Below, one piece after another: positions 47,446-58,012 of a stretch of DNA of 64,000 nucleotides. Position numbers and translations under genes: made by a program. The notes beneath the pieces are model-generated. The model made no database searches, had not been told where the DNA came from, and was given only the letters and a program-made list of their open reading frames with translations. Source of the stretch: Amphibalanus amphitrite. Lineage: Eukaryota; Arthropoda; Thecostraca; Balanomorpha; Balanidae. The DNA lies in NCBI RefSeq assembly GCF_019059575.1, contig NW_024881784.1, forward strand, positions 649,880 through 713,879, read 5' to 3'. Within the stretch, counting starts at the first letter, position 1. Each line of letters opens with the position of its first letter.

Positions 47446-47609
47446 TGTGTGTTATGTGGGATGTTGTTCGTAGAGTGGTAAAACAGAATCATTTTAACAT
47501 TTTCACTTCTATTGAAATAAACAATGCTGCTGGATCCGAACTTTTACCAGCCCTCTCAGTGCCTAAGCTAATGAAAACCAAAATCCTGTGGAAACAGATC
47601 TGGCGTTAA

Positions 47610-48517
47610 CCCGGCAGTTGCTGGGGTATTTCGCCACCCACCGTTTGCTGGGGGGGGGGGGGGCGTCAAACGCCCCCAGCCGATAACTCGAGAACCAATA
47701 GGCGCAGCGAAACGCACGAGGCGGCAAACGAAAGAGCGCGACGAGACGCTTCAGATGAGTACTTTAAAGTTGAATTTTGAGGTCACAGGTCGGGTCAAGG
47801 TCAGGTCAAACACCTGAAATCGGGCTTTCAGTAGCATGGACTTCAGGACTTCGCAATGGGCGCCTCTCGCCATAAACTCTGTCAAAACGGTGCACAATCC
47901 ATCTTATAAGGCCTACAAGAGTGTCAGCTCTATGTAGGGGTCAGTCAAGCATAGGTCAGGGTCAAGGTCAGGTCAACCGGGTAGGCACATATCCCCGAAA
48001 ATCAAAACTGATATTCGCAGCCTGTGACACATGTTTTATAGGTAATTTGGGGCGTAGAACACGATGGTGACATTTATTTTATCATATGTGTACGTGTTTG
48101 GCTCAAAAAGTTCAATTTAAGAAATTCATGTATCATGGTCGTGAAGTAGTCACGAAAAACTGCCAAGATTCAGTTCAAGATTATGGAAAATGCGGAACGA
48201 TAATCAATAATCGAAGATAGCCATTTGATTGATCATGGTATTGGCGGTCTAATGGCGTTTACAGCATGTCTGTATGTCTATTCTGTGATTTTATATGATT
48301 TTTTGAACATATGCCGTTTTTGGTCGAAAACTCAGAAATCATGACGTCACTAAAACTTCGATATCTCAAAAATTTTCCGACCGATTTTTTTGAAACTTTG
48401 TCACAATAAACTTCAATCAATTCCCTACAGGTACCCAAAATTTGGCGCGCGTTTTTATGCTATGGCCCGGCGAAAAAAGTGGGGGCGTTTAACGCCCCCC
48501 CCCCAGCAACTCGCGGG
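47610..48517. mobile_element. TTAA-flanked CCC-terminal element (piggyBac-like MITE), copy 2
   Basis: TTAA at 47606-47609 and 48518-48521. The ends are CCCGGCAGTTGCTGGGG and CCCGCGAGTTGCTGGGG (complement). Each end carries a subterminal hairpin, G run then gcgt-caaa/ttaa-acgc then C run. Internal AGGTCA clusters include TCAAGGTCA at 47795-47803 and 47962-47970. No ORF. Same architecture as copy 1 but a different TIR sequence, so it is a sister subfamily. It lies about 110 bases downstream of the candidate first exon's donor. Confidence 0.85.
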
Positions 48518-48630
48518 TTAAACATCAAGAGAGACAAATAGCTCTCCTGGCGGTCGATAAAGCAGCTTCCCAGTTTCTCCCGTGACCTTTCAGCACGACA
48601 CTGTAGTCGCGACTCATATCTCCTACATAC

Positions 48631-48795
48631 CTGGGCTTGTGCCTCTGCGCTGGGCGCCTTTTTGCCGGGCCGTTCTAGCAGCGCTGTATCGCTCTGTCCA
48701 CAGACGCTGCCCTGTTTCTGTTCACCAGCCTGCTTCTTACGCAGGATGCCCCTCGCGGGCAGCACACCATAGTCACTGTTCACACTGCGCGACAT
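48631..48795 (-). CDS. Possible first coding exon of the TTC28-like gene
   Basis: A 55-codon open stretch from an ATG at 48795 (context GTGAGCCATGT) to a good donor, CCCAG|GTATGT. It ends in phase 0, the phase needed to join the known chain. The protein (MSRSVNSDYGVLPARGILRK, then a Gln/Lys/Ala-rich, polar tail) looks disordered and I do not recognise it. It lies on the gene's strand beside a CpG-rich block. It could not join exon a directly without losing the first TPR, so an unseen exon is needed. It may belong to another transcript. Confidence 0.3.
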
Positions 48796-49260
48796 GGCTC
48801 ACACACCCTCACACTCACACACGCACACGGCCGCCTGCCTCCGAGCGTTCACCGAGCCATTTGGGGCCGGCCGGCACTGACGCTGCCCGGCGCACTACTG
48901 GCAGCGCGCCGCGCCGCCCGGCCGCTCGGCCGGCCGGCCGCGCGCGCTCGGCGAAGGCCGGGAGCCGCCGCTCGGGCTGGCCGGCCGGCCGGTCGGCGGG
49001 CCGCCCCGTGCCGCACATTCCAGTCGGAGTGCCGGCGGCGGCGGCCGCTGGCCGACACGCAGCGCCGCCCGGCCGGCCACGTGGGGCGCAGCGGGCGCCG
49101 ACGTCGTCCGCCGCCGCCGACAGCACGGCCCAGCGGGCGGCGCGGCGCTGAGCGGTCCGCCCGCCGGCGCGACGCACGGGGACACCGACACGGGCTAACA
49201 CTGCCGGCAGTCGCTGACACTGCCGGCGGGGCAGGCGGCGGGTGGAGCTGCGACGGGGTT
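48796..49260 (-). promoter_or_regulatory. CpG-rich block, candidate promoter region
   Basis: Very dense CpG and ggccggcc words from about 48880 to 49200, immediately upstream of the candidate exon, after a short cacacacac stretch. No TATA box is obvious. Placement suggests a TATA-less promoter for the minus-strand gene, but high-GC blocks are common in this window. Confidence 0.3.
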
Positions 49261-49654
49261 CATGTTATTTGTGGTGGTTCATGGACTGGTTTACACACTG
49301 ATGAGCTCTCACGTTATGAAGTGTTGATGACAGTCAACAAGGAATTCATTGCGGCGCTCGCCGCTGGTCGGTAGATTGTTATCCGACGCTACTTATCATC
49401 ATGTCTTGGCCCGGGGTCCCGCCGAGGGCTCTCACACCGAGGGGTTCGATGATCTAGCCAAGGGGTCCAACACCCAGTCTGGATTAATACAGCCGCCGAG
49501 TAGAAAATACGACAGATGAAAAGCAATCGAACACAGCTTTTGACAACTGATCACGAACACAGTGTTTGGTTGCCAAGTGGCGCTGTGTATAGGTGAACAA
49601 TTTGTCAAACCATCAGACGGACCGATTACCGCGTTGACGGCTCCCCGGGTGACG

Positions 49655-51870
49655 TCAACGCCGACGGCCGGCTGCCCGCCTGCTGTTCCCGCTCGTCTCT
49701 GCCGGCACTGTGTTCGGTGCCGACGGCGGCGGCCCGCCTGCTGAGCCCCGCTGTCTACGCCTCCGTCGACGCCGTGGTCGGGCCGGCGGCCGGCTGCCCG
49801 CCTGCCGTTCCCGCTGTTTACGTCTCCACCTGCTGAGCCCCGCTGTCTCCGTCTCCGTCGACGCCGTGGTCGGTGCCGACGGCCGGCTGCCCACCTGCTG
49901 AGCCCCGCTGTCTACGTCTCCGTCGACGCCGTGGTCGGTGCCGACGGCCGGCTGCCCACCTGCTGAGCCCCGCTGTCTCCGTCTCCGTCGACGCCGTGGT
50001 CGGTGCCGACGGCCGGCTGCCCGCCTGCCGTTCCCGCTCGTCTCTGCCGTCACTGTGTTCGGTGCCGACGGCCGGCTGCCCGCCTGCCGTTCCCGCTCGT
50101 CTCTGCCGGCACTGTGTTCGGTGCCGACGGTGGCAGCCCGCCTGCTGAGCCCCGCTGTCTACGCCTCCGTCGACGCCGTGGTCGGGCCGACGGCCGGCTG
50201 CCCGCCTGCCGTTCCCGCTGTCTACGTCTCCACCTGCTGAGCCCCGCTGTCTCCGTCTCCGTCGACGCCGTGGTCGGTGCCGACGGCCGGCTGCCCACCT
50301 GCTGAGCCCCGCTGTCTACGTCTCCGTCGACGCCGTGGTCGGTGCCGACGGCCGGCTGCCCACCTGCTGAGCCCCGCTGTCTACGTCTCCGTCGACGCCG
50401 TGGTCGGTGCCGACGGCCGGCTGCCCACCTGCTGAGCCCCGCTGTCTCCGTCTCCGTCGACGCCGTGGTCGGTGCCGGCGGTCGGCTGCCCACCTGCTGA
50501 GCCCCGCTGTCTACGTCTCCGTCGACGCCGTGGTCGGGCCGACGGCCGGCTGCCCACCTGCTGAGCCCCGCTGTCTACGTCTCCGTCAGCGCCGTGGTCG
50601 GGCCGACGGCCGGCGGCCCGCCTGCCATTCCCGCTGTCTACGTCTCCACCTGCTGAGCCCCGCTGTCTCCGTCTCCGTCGACGCCGTGGTCGGGCCGACA
50701 GCCGGCTGCCCACCTGCTGAGCCCCGCTGTCTACGTCTCCGTCGACGCCGTGGTCAGGCCGACGGCCGGCTGCCCACCTGCTGAGCCCCGCTGTCTACGT
50801 CTCCGTCGACGCCGTGGTCGGTGCCGACGGCCGGCTGCCCACCTGCTGAGCCCCGCTGTCTACGTCTCCGTCGACGCCGTGGTCGGTGCCGACGGCCGGC
50901 TGCCCGCCTGCTGAGCCCCGCTGTCTACGTCTCCGTCGACGCCGTGGTCGGTGCCGACGGCCGGCTGCCCGCCTGCTGTTCCCGCTCGTCTCTGCCAGCA
51001 CTGTGTTCGGTGCCGACGGCGGCAGCCCGCCTGCTGAGCCCCGCTGTCTACGCCTCCGTGGACGCCGTGGTCGGGCCGACGGCCGGCTGCCCGCCTGCCG
51101 TTCTCGCTGTCTACGTCTCCACCTGCTGAGCCCCGCTGTCTACGTCTCCGTCGACGCCGTGGTCGGTGCCGACGGCCGGCTGCCCACCTGCTGAGCCCCC
51201 TGTCTACGTCTCCGTCGACGCCGTGGTTGGTGCCGACGGCCGGCTGCCCACCTGCTGAGCCCCGCTGTCTACGTCTCCGTCGACGCCGTGGTCGGTGCCG
51301 ACGGCCGGCGGCCCGCCTGCTGAGCCCCGCTGTCTCCGTCTCCGTCGACGCCGTGGTCGGTGCCGACGGCCGGCTGCCCACCTGCTGAGCCCCGCTGTCT
51401 ACGTCTCCGTCGACGCCGTGGTCGGTGCCGGCGGCCGGCTGCTCACCTGCTGAGCCCCGCTGTCTACGTCTCCGTCGACGCCGTGGTTGGTGCCGACAGC
51501 CGACTACCCGCCTGCTGAGCCCCGCTGTCTACGTCTCCGTCGACGCCGTGGTCGGTGCCGGCGGCCGGCTGCCCGCCTGCCGTTCCCGCTCGTCTCTGCC
51601 GGCGCTGTGTTCGGTGCCGACGGCGGCGGCTGTCCGTCTGCGTCCCCGGTCGTCTGTCTGCGCCATGGTCGTCGGTGCCGGCGGCCGGCTGCCTGGCTGC
51701 CGTCCCTGCTCGTTGTCGGCGTCGTGGCCGGCTGCCTGCGCCGTTGGCGGTGCCGGCGGCCGGCTGTCTGCCCGCCTGACGTCCACGGTCGTCGGTCCTC
51801 AGACGGGCGACTGACGTCCTCGCTCGTCTCTGGTCGTCGCTCGTCTCCGTCGACGCTGGTTTGGTGGTCG
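49655..51870 (+). repeat. About 65-bp tandem monomer array upstream of LINE B
   Basis: Roughly 30 units. The main form reads gccccgctgtctacgtctcc, gtcgacgccgtggtcggtgc, cgacggccggctgcccacct, gctga (65 bases). Variants lack three bases (gtcgggccgacgg) or carry a second module, gttcccgctcgtctctgccg followed by gcactgtgttcgg. Units degrade after about 51600. Because 65 is not a multiple of three the frames rotate, so the many Arg/Pro-rich open frames here are not proteins. Confidence 0.9.
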
Positions 51871-52101
51871 GCGTGTAGTGGGCGGTACAGGTGATCAAGT
51901 GTTTGGGTACTATTGCCTTGTGCTTGGGGCTTCCGAGGGGAGGGAGAGCTGGGGTTTGGATGCGACGGGGGGGGGGCTGTTTGGATCTGGGATTACGACC
52001 GGGCTTCCGGGGTGGCGGCTGGGGGATGGGGATGGGGGGGGGGGTCGGGGCGTCGGCTTGGGTTTGTTAAACTCTTCGTGTGACGTAAGGTACTCTTTTA
52101 A

Positions 52102-55100
52102 GTGTCAGCAGTGAATGCAAGTAGTTTTAGAGTTCAGATGTATTTATCCATGTGTATTCTTTCTGCTACGTTCTGCTTTGCCATTTGTTTTGTTTTTGTT
52201 TTTGTCAGTTTCCGTAAGTTTAAATCGTTTAATTTTACCGTCTATCTGAGTTATTTTGTTATATGCATTGTTTGGTCTTGTTGTTTGATTGTTTTGTTAT
52301 GTGAATGTTCTGTTTATCGCCCGTCGCCGCGCCACCGACATCTGCTGAGCGTCATTTCACTTTCTTCAGGTCCCGGGTGCCGGGCTGCTTCAGTTGGGTC
52401 GGCGGCGTCTACACCAGACACGTCAACACATTCTAGATCTTCAAGCGGAAGCCACAACAACCACATCATCGTATCACACGTAAATATAAATTCCATCACA
52501 TCTCGCTGCCGACTTGACGAGCTATCCTACTTTTCCTCTCTTCACGAGATCGACATACTGGGACTTTCTGAGACAAAGCTTGACGACACAGTACACCCTT
52601 CTCTTTACACCCTTGACAACTTTCATGACCCATTAACTAAACATAGGAATAGAAATGGGGGAGGGGTGGCTATGTACGTTCGCAGTAATATTCCGGTTAA
52701 ACGACTCTTTCATCTCGAACATCACGACTATGAATGGATTTGGTGTCTGATAAAATTAGGTAAATTTAGTGTAATAGTGTGCACAGTATACCTTCCTCCG
52801 AATATGACCGCACCACAGCATACTAATTTCTTAGAAAACTTAAACGAATCCATAACCCTAGCTCAAGTCCACTCACCAGACAATATTGTTATTTTGGGAG
52901 ATTTTAATGCTGGAAACACATATCTCAACTCAGACTTATTTAACCATAGCCCCGTAACACCATTTGAAATTACCCTACAGGATGAACTTTATTCACTCAA
53001 CCTCAAGCAGCTCATTAATCAACCCACACGTTATGCAGACACCAGTGTTACCAATTTACGCGATCTTCTTATAGTATCAAACCCAGAAATGGTCCTTGAC
53101 AGTGGTACACTTCCTCCTTTTTCAAAAATTGATCATTTACCAATATTTGCCTGTCTTAACATAAGTCGCCCCTCCAGCGTAACATATTCCATTAAACTAT
53201 GGGACTACAGACATATGGACGCAGACAAACTGACACGACTTTTGATGGACACTGACTGGGACAGACTTTTGGACTGTGACTTGGACGACGCAGCATATAA
53301 CTTGACTGACGCTCTATTAACTGCAGCCAAAGCAGCCATTCCAAGTCGGAAAATTACAATAAAATCTCACGACAAACCATGGCTTACCATTGAACTTAAA
53401 CGAGAAATACGCAAGCGGAATAGGCTTTTCAACATAGCAAAAAGACGTAACACGGACGATGACTGGGAACGATGGAGACGACAGCGAAACAAGACCACAG
53501 AGACAAACCAAAGACTTAAAAATAGACACATACAAAACCAAATTGACAAACTTCTTGACCATAAAAAGGACCCACGATCATATTACAAAATTTTAAACAG
53601 TATTATCGGAAAAAGGACTCATCGTAGCATGCCACCGCTTATAAATCAAGACGGCATACCAATCTCAGACGACTTTGACAAAGCGACAATCTTAAATGAC
53701 CACTTTGCATCCCAGACTCGACTAGACACACACAACTTGCAAATGCCTGAAATCCCTATTCCTGTTCCCCCTATTCCTCCGCTAACGGATGTCCAAGTCA
53801 CCGAGCCCGAAGTTCTCAAAATTCTAAATTCCTTAGACATCAACAAGGCAACAGGCCCGGACAAAATTCCTAACAAATTATTAAAAATGTGTGCACTTTT
53901 ACTTGCTGAACCTCTGTCCAAACTCTTTAACAAATCACTTCAACTAGGAAGGTTCCCCTCACTTTGGAAAAAAGCCTGTGTCACTCCAATCTTCAAGCAA
54001 AAGGGATCTAGCTCAGATCCAACAAACTATCGTCCTATTAGTCTTCTTCCCAATCTCTCTAAAATTCTCGAAAAAATCGTTTTTTCCAAGATATATTCTC
54101 ATTTGAATGGAAACAACTTACTTTCAGAAAAACAAAGTGGATATCGTCCGGGCCATAGCACACAAATTCAGCTCTTGTATCTAACTCACCAGCTATACTC
54201 TGCTCTAAACAAAAGTCAAAACTTTACAGCTATCTATCTTGACATCTCGAAATATTTTGATAAAATTTGGCATGATGGACTCCTTTTAAAATGCAAAATC
54301 GAGTGCAATATTTCCGGTTCTCTGCTAGCCTGGCTTAACTCTTACCTTACAGATCGCGAACAGGTTGTTCGTGTTGGAAACAGTCTATCATCATCCCAAA
54401 AAATACTATCCGGTTGCCCCCAGGGCTCGGTGCTTGGACCTCTTCTGGCCTTAATTTACCTCAACGATCTATCAAACAAGACCAAAAATGACGCTCTCTT
54501 TTACGCTGACGACACTTCACTTTACTCTTCCCATCCCCACGACAGTCAGGATCATAGACGCTCCTTGCAGAACGACCTGGACGAGATTAAACGATATGGG
54601 ACTGACTGGGCCATCACCTTCAACGCTAAAAAGACACTACAACAGACATTTACAAACCGACGAGACAGCTGTCCTCCAGCACTCACATTTGACGGGCAGG
54701 ACATACCGACCGTGACAAGTCATAAACATCTCGGACTGACACTCTCGACGGACCTTCACTTTCGCGCACACATCAATAACGTCATTCGGACAATTAACAT
54801 TCTCCTAGGACCGATATATCCCGTGGCTAAGCTTCTTCCTAGACCAGTCTTGAACAACATTTACTCTACCTATATAACACCTCATTTCGACTATTGTGAT
54901 ATTGTTTACGACGGACATTTGACATCAACTGACGCCATCCGACTCCAGACGCTTCAGAACCGCTGTGCCAGACTTGTAACAGGGACGCTTTATCGAACAC
55001 CAACTACCGCATTACTTACCGAACTAGGATGGGAACGACTTGAGACAAGACGATTAATTCATAAGCTTCTATTCTTTCACAGACTTTACTTCAATCATCC

Positions 55101-55710
55101 TCCTCTCCCTTCATACATTAAAGACATATTGACAGAAACCAGACAAGACGCCACGGGACTTAGACTTCGCAATGCTCAATCTCTTACTTTCCCCCCTACC
55201 AATCTCACTTCTTTCTATAGAGCCTTTTTTCCTTCGACAATAAGACTCTGGAATACTCTCCCAGACACATTGCGTAACACCTCATCCCGCTCCGCTTTTG
55301 CTCGTCAAGTCTGGCAGCGATTTGGGGCACCAGAGCCACCCACTTTCTTTTCTTTCGGCAACAAAACGCGTAACACACTACACACACGATTGAGAGTGGG
55401 CATGACGACTCTCAAGGCACACCTGTTCAATATACAACACCCCAACACACCCAGCCCAGATGTGTTTGCGGTTATCACGATGAGAACACAACTCACTTCA
55501 TACTCTGGTGCCCACTTTACCATACACAAAGAGTAAAACTTATAAATGCAGTTCGAATCATCACTCCCAATTTTGACAATTTCTCAGCAAAATTAAAACT
55601 TGATACCCTTCTCTTTGCAAAAGACTTAAACAAGCATCAAGGCACACAAATCACCCATCACCTTCAGACATTTATTGTAGAGACAAATCGGTTTACCAAT
55701 ACAACATAAC
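52102..55710 (+). pseudogene. LINE B endonuclease-reverse transcriptase ORF, frameshifted near the 3' end
   Basis: The open frame at 52102-55536 has 1144 codons. EEP motifs (residues about 122-355) are VSHVNINSI, LGLSETKL, VYLPPN, VILGDFNAG and SKIDHLPI. RT motifs (about 600-880) are TNYRPISLLPNLSKILEKIV, GYRPGHSTQ, AIYLDISKYFDKIWHDGLL, CPQGSVLGPLLALIYLNDL and FYADDTSLYS. The first 70 residues are hydrophobic and may simply be translated leader. The frame shifts near 55440-55460. In another frame the expected C-terminus continues (CVCGYHDENTTHFILWCPLY, then FIVETNRFTNTT) to a stop near 55707. Catalytic residues are otherwise intact. Confidence 0.85.
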
Positions 55711-56061
55711 TGTTTAGTTAGTGCATTTAAGTACCATTGATATTAATGCAACACACTGCTTACATAACACTACACTACATTACAAAACACAAAACATGAC
55801 ACTATGACGCAAGCTGGCCCGATTGGAGTCGTCCGTCGCCTGGGGCCGGGTACTGTCTGCTTTTTTGGCTCGGCGGGTTTCGGGCGGGGTCGACGCTTTC
55901 TGATACTTTGGTTTGGTCATGTGTTCTTTGTTTAACTTAATTGGAGAGGCGCCTTTGATTTAAGCTTTTTGCTTTTGCGCCAATCCTCTATTGTTTTGTT
56001 CGTTGTTCTTGTTTACATATGGAAAAAAAATACAATGAACTGAAATACAATGAACTGAACG

Positions 56062-57316
56062 GTCTGCCACGTCTGTCTGCCACGCCAGCATATTGACAGT
56101 TCCGGTGCACTGCTCGCTGCGGGACTGACCTCCACGACCGCCCCGCGTCTTTCCGAGAGCCCGGCCGACGTCACCGCTCGGCACGCAAATAGGCGCGCTC
56201 GCCGCCGCTCAGACGGTCGCCATTTGCATACAGTTTCAATTATTCGGTCGTATTTGTAATGAACTCTGCCGTGCCTGTCATTATGGTCCTTTAAGGGAGG
56301 AGCGCGCTGGGACGCGAAGGGACATGGGGGACGAAAATAGGAATCTGATGGGACGCAGCGGGGTGCCAAAAGCAATAGAACGTGCTCAGTAGGAAGTCTG
56401 GAGAAGTGTAGGACCAAACTGGGTCACTTACGCGACACAGTATAATGAAAACATGTAAGAGTTTGATTAGATACGGTGAGCGTAGTACGGAATTGCAGGA
56501 ACATAGTTGAACATATCGGTATGATTCCTTAGCGTATTTGAGCACGGCGAGAGAACGGAATACCAGGGTGAAACTAAGACACAACTGATATCGCGGAATC
56601 TATGCAAAAGGGATGAGATGCGTTTCTGGAAACACTGAAATAGTACGAAACGCACGATGACCGATGGTTCACTGGGAACTTTCTGCATTATAATACGACG
56701 CAGTTATATTCAACGAAGTTGGCACATGCATCACGATGAACAGTAGTTATTCGAAGGAATGTCTATTATGGAGGAAGCGCCGCCCTGCAGCAGCGCAGAC
56801 GGCACACGAGGAGGCGCGCGAGAGAGCCGGCCGTTCCTGATACTATCGTGTGTGGCGTGAATCACGGAAGCACCATCGCGTGGAGCGATGCGAGGCCCGT
56901 GCAGGGAGCAGCGTGCGCCCGCAGATAACTCAGCGCAACGCCTATTCCTTAAACACACTGCCGATGCATTTCGGGGAAAGTATGTGGCCCGCCTGGGGCG
57001 CGCCTGACGCGAGCGGGCCGGCGGGAGGCATCATCTGCAGGGGCGGCGCCGCGCCGGCCGCCGGCGGCGGTCGGGGGTCCGCGGCCGGCCGGCCGGCGCG
57101 GGGCACCTGTCGAACGGCCACCGCCGGAGCCCGCCCGGTCGGAATGTGCTGCAGTGCACGCCAGTCCGCTGCAGCCGCGCCAGCTCGGCGGCGACGCTGC
57201 TGCCACCTGGGCGGCGCTCCGAGCACCTCCCGGGAGGCGCCCCGCGGAGCGCTGCAGTGAACTGTGTCAGCGGACCGCGCGCCGGCCGTCTCTAGGACCA
57301 GCGCGGCGGACCGCGC
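56062..57316. other. Non-coding; CpG-rich at 56.9-57.3 kb, no gene recognised
   Basis: AT-rich then increasingly CpG-rich sequence with ggccggcc words near 57050-57090. Open frames follow composition only. No exon signature found. Confidence 0.55.
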
Positions 57317-58012
57317 CACAGTGTGGCCAAACGCCAGATTAGCGCGAATTTAATCAAAAAACGAATTTTGGAATTTTGACTTTTTATACCTATCAGTTGA
57401 TAGGAAATTGTCCAAAGTATGTCAATATCACAATACTTTGGTTCAATGTCTTCCTTTCGGTGTCCAAAAAGCTAGCTAAAGTGGACACACGCAATGCCGG
57501 TCCCGGCTGTGCTGAACTCGTCGAAAATCCGCGTCACGTTTACAACACATTTTCGGGCGTAATTGTCGGAGAGGTTTGGAAATAAATGGAGTGGCATATG
57601 GCTACTGAGCCTATATTTGATAGTATACCCGAATTCTATAGGTGTCCTTGGATTAGCCGATGAGTTATGCTCATTTTAAACTTACCTTTTCAGACATCCC
57701 CTGAAAACACTGTCCATCGTAAAAACGTAGAGATATAAGAAAATGGCCAAAAAACTCCGCGCCAAATCTACCATGAGAAGATTTGCCACACTTTTCTGGA
57801 CATGATCCATTTAAGAAACCCTGCCCCAACCTGCCCCCGGGGCCTTTGGCTCAGCTTTGAACGTATCGGGTTGGCCCGCCCGGGGAGGTCCGGCTACAGG
57901 GTGGGCGCGGCGGCGGCTCTGTAACGTTACGTGGATGGCTCAACCGCTGTATCTCTGACTTATAATATTGCAGAATACGGTCACCAATGAATAAATCTTG
58001 GCAATTTTTCAA

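Larger units (their letters stand above)
49655..56061 (+). mobile_element. Non-LTR retrotransposon (LINE B), plus strand, with a monomer-array 5' region
   Basis: Laid out as a tandem monomer array (49655-51870), a G-rich spacer (51935-52060), one EN-RT ORF (from 52102) and a 3' region ending in two copies of atacaatgaactga at about 56030-56061. Tandem 3' tails of this kind are usual in CR1/RTE-like LINEs. No target-site duplication was recognised, so the 5' boundary, and whether the array truly belongs to the element, are inferred. It lies antisense to TTC28. Confidence 0.7.

Noticed and set aside
49655-51894. Many 90-170 residue Arg/Pro-rich open frames as proteins
   Set aside because: They arise from the 65-bp monomers and rotate through frames on both strands.
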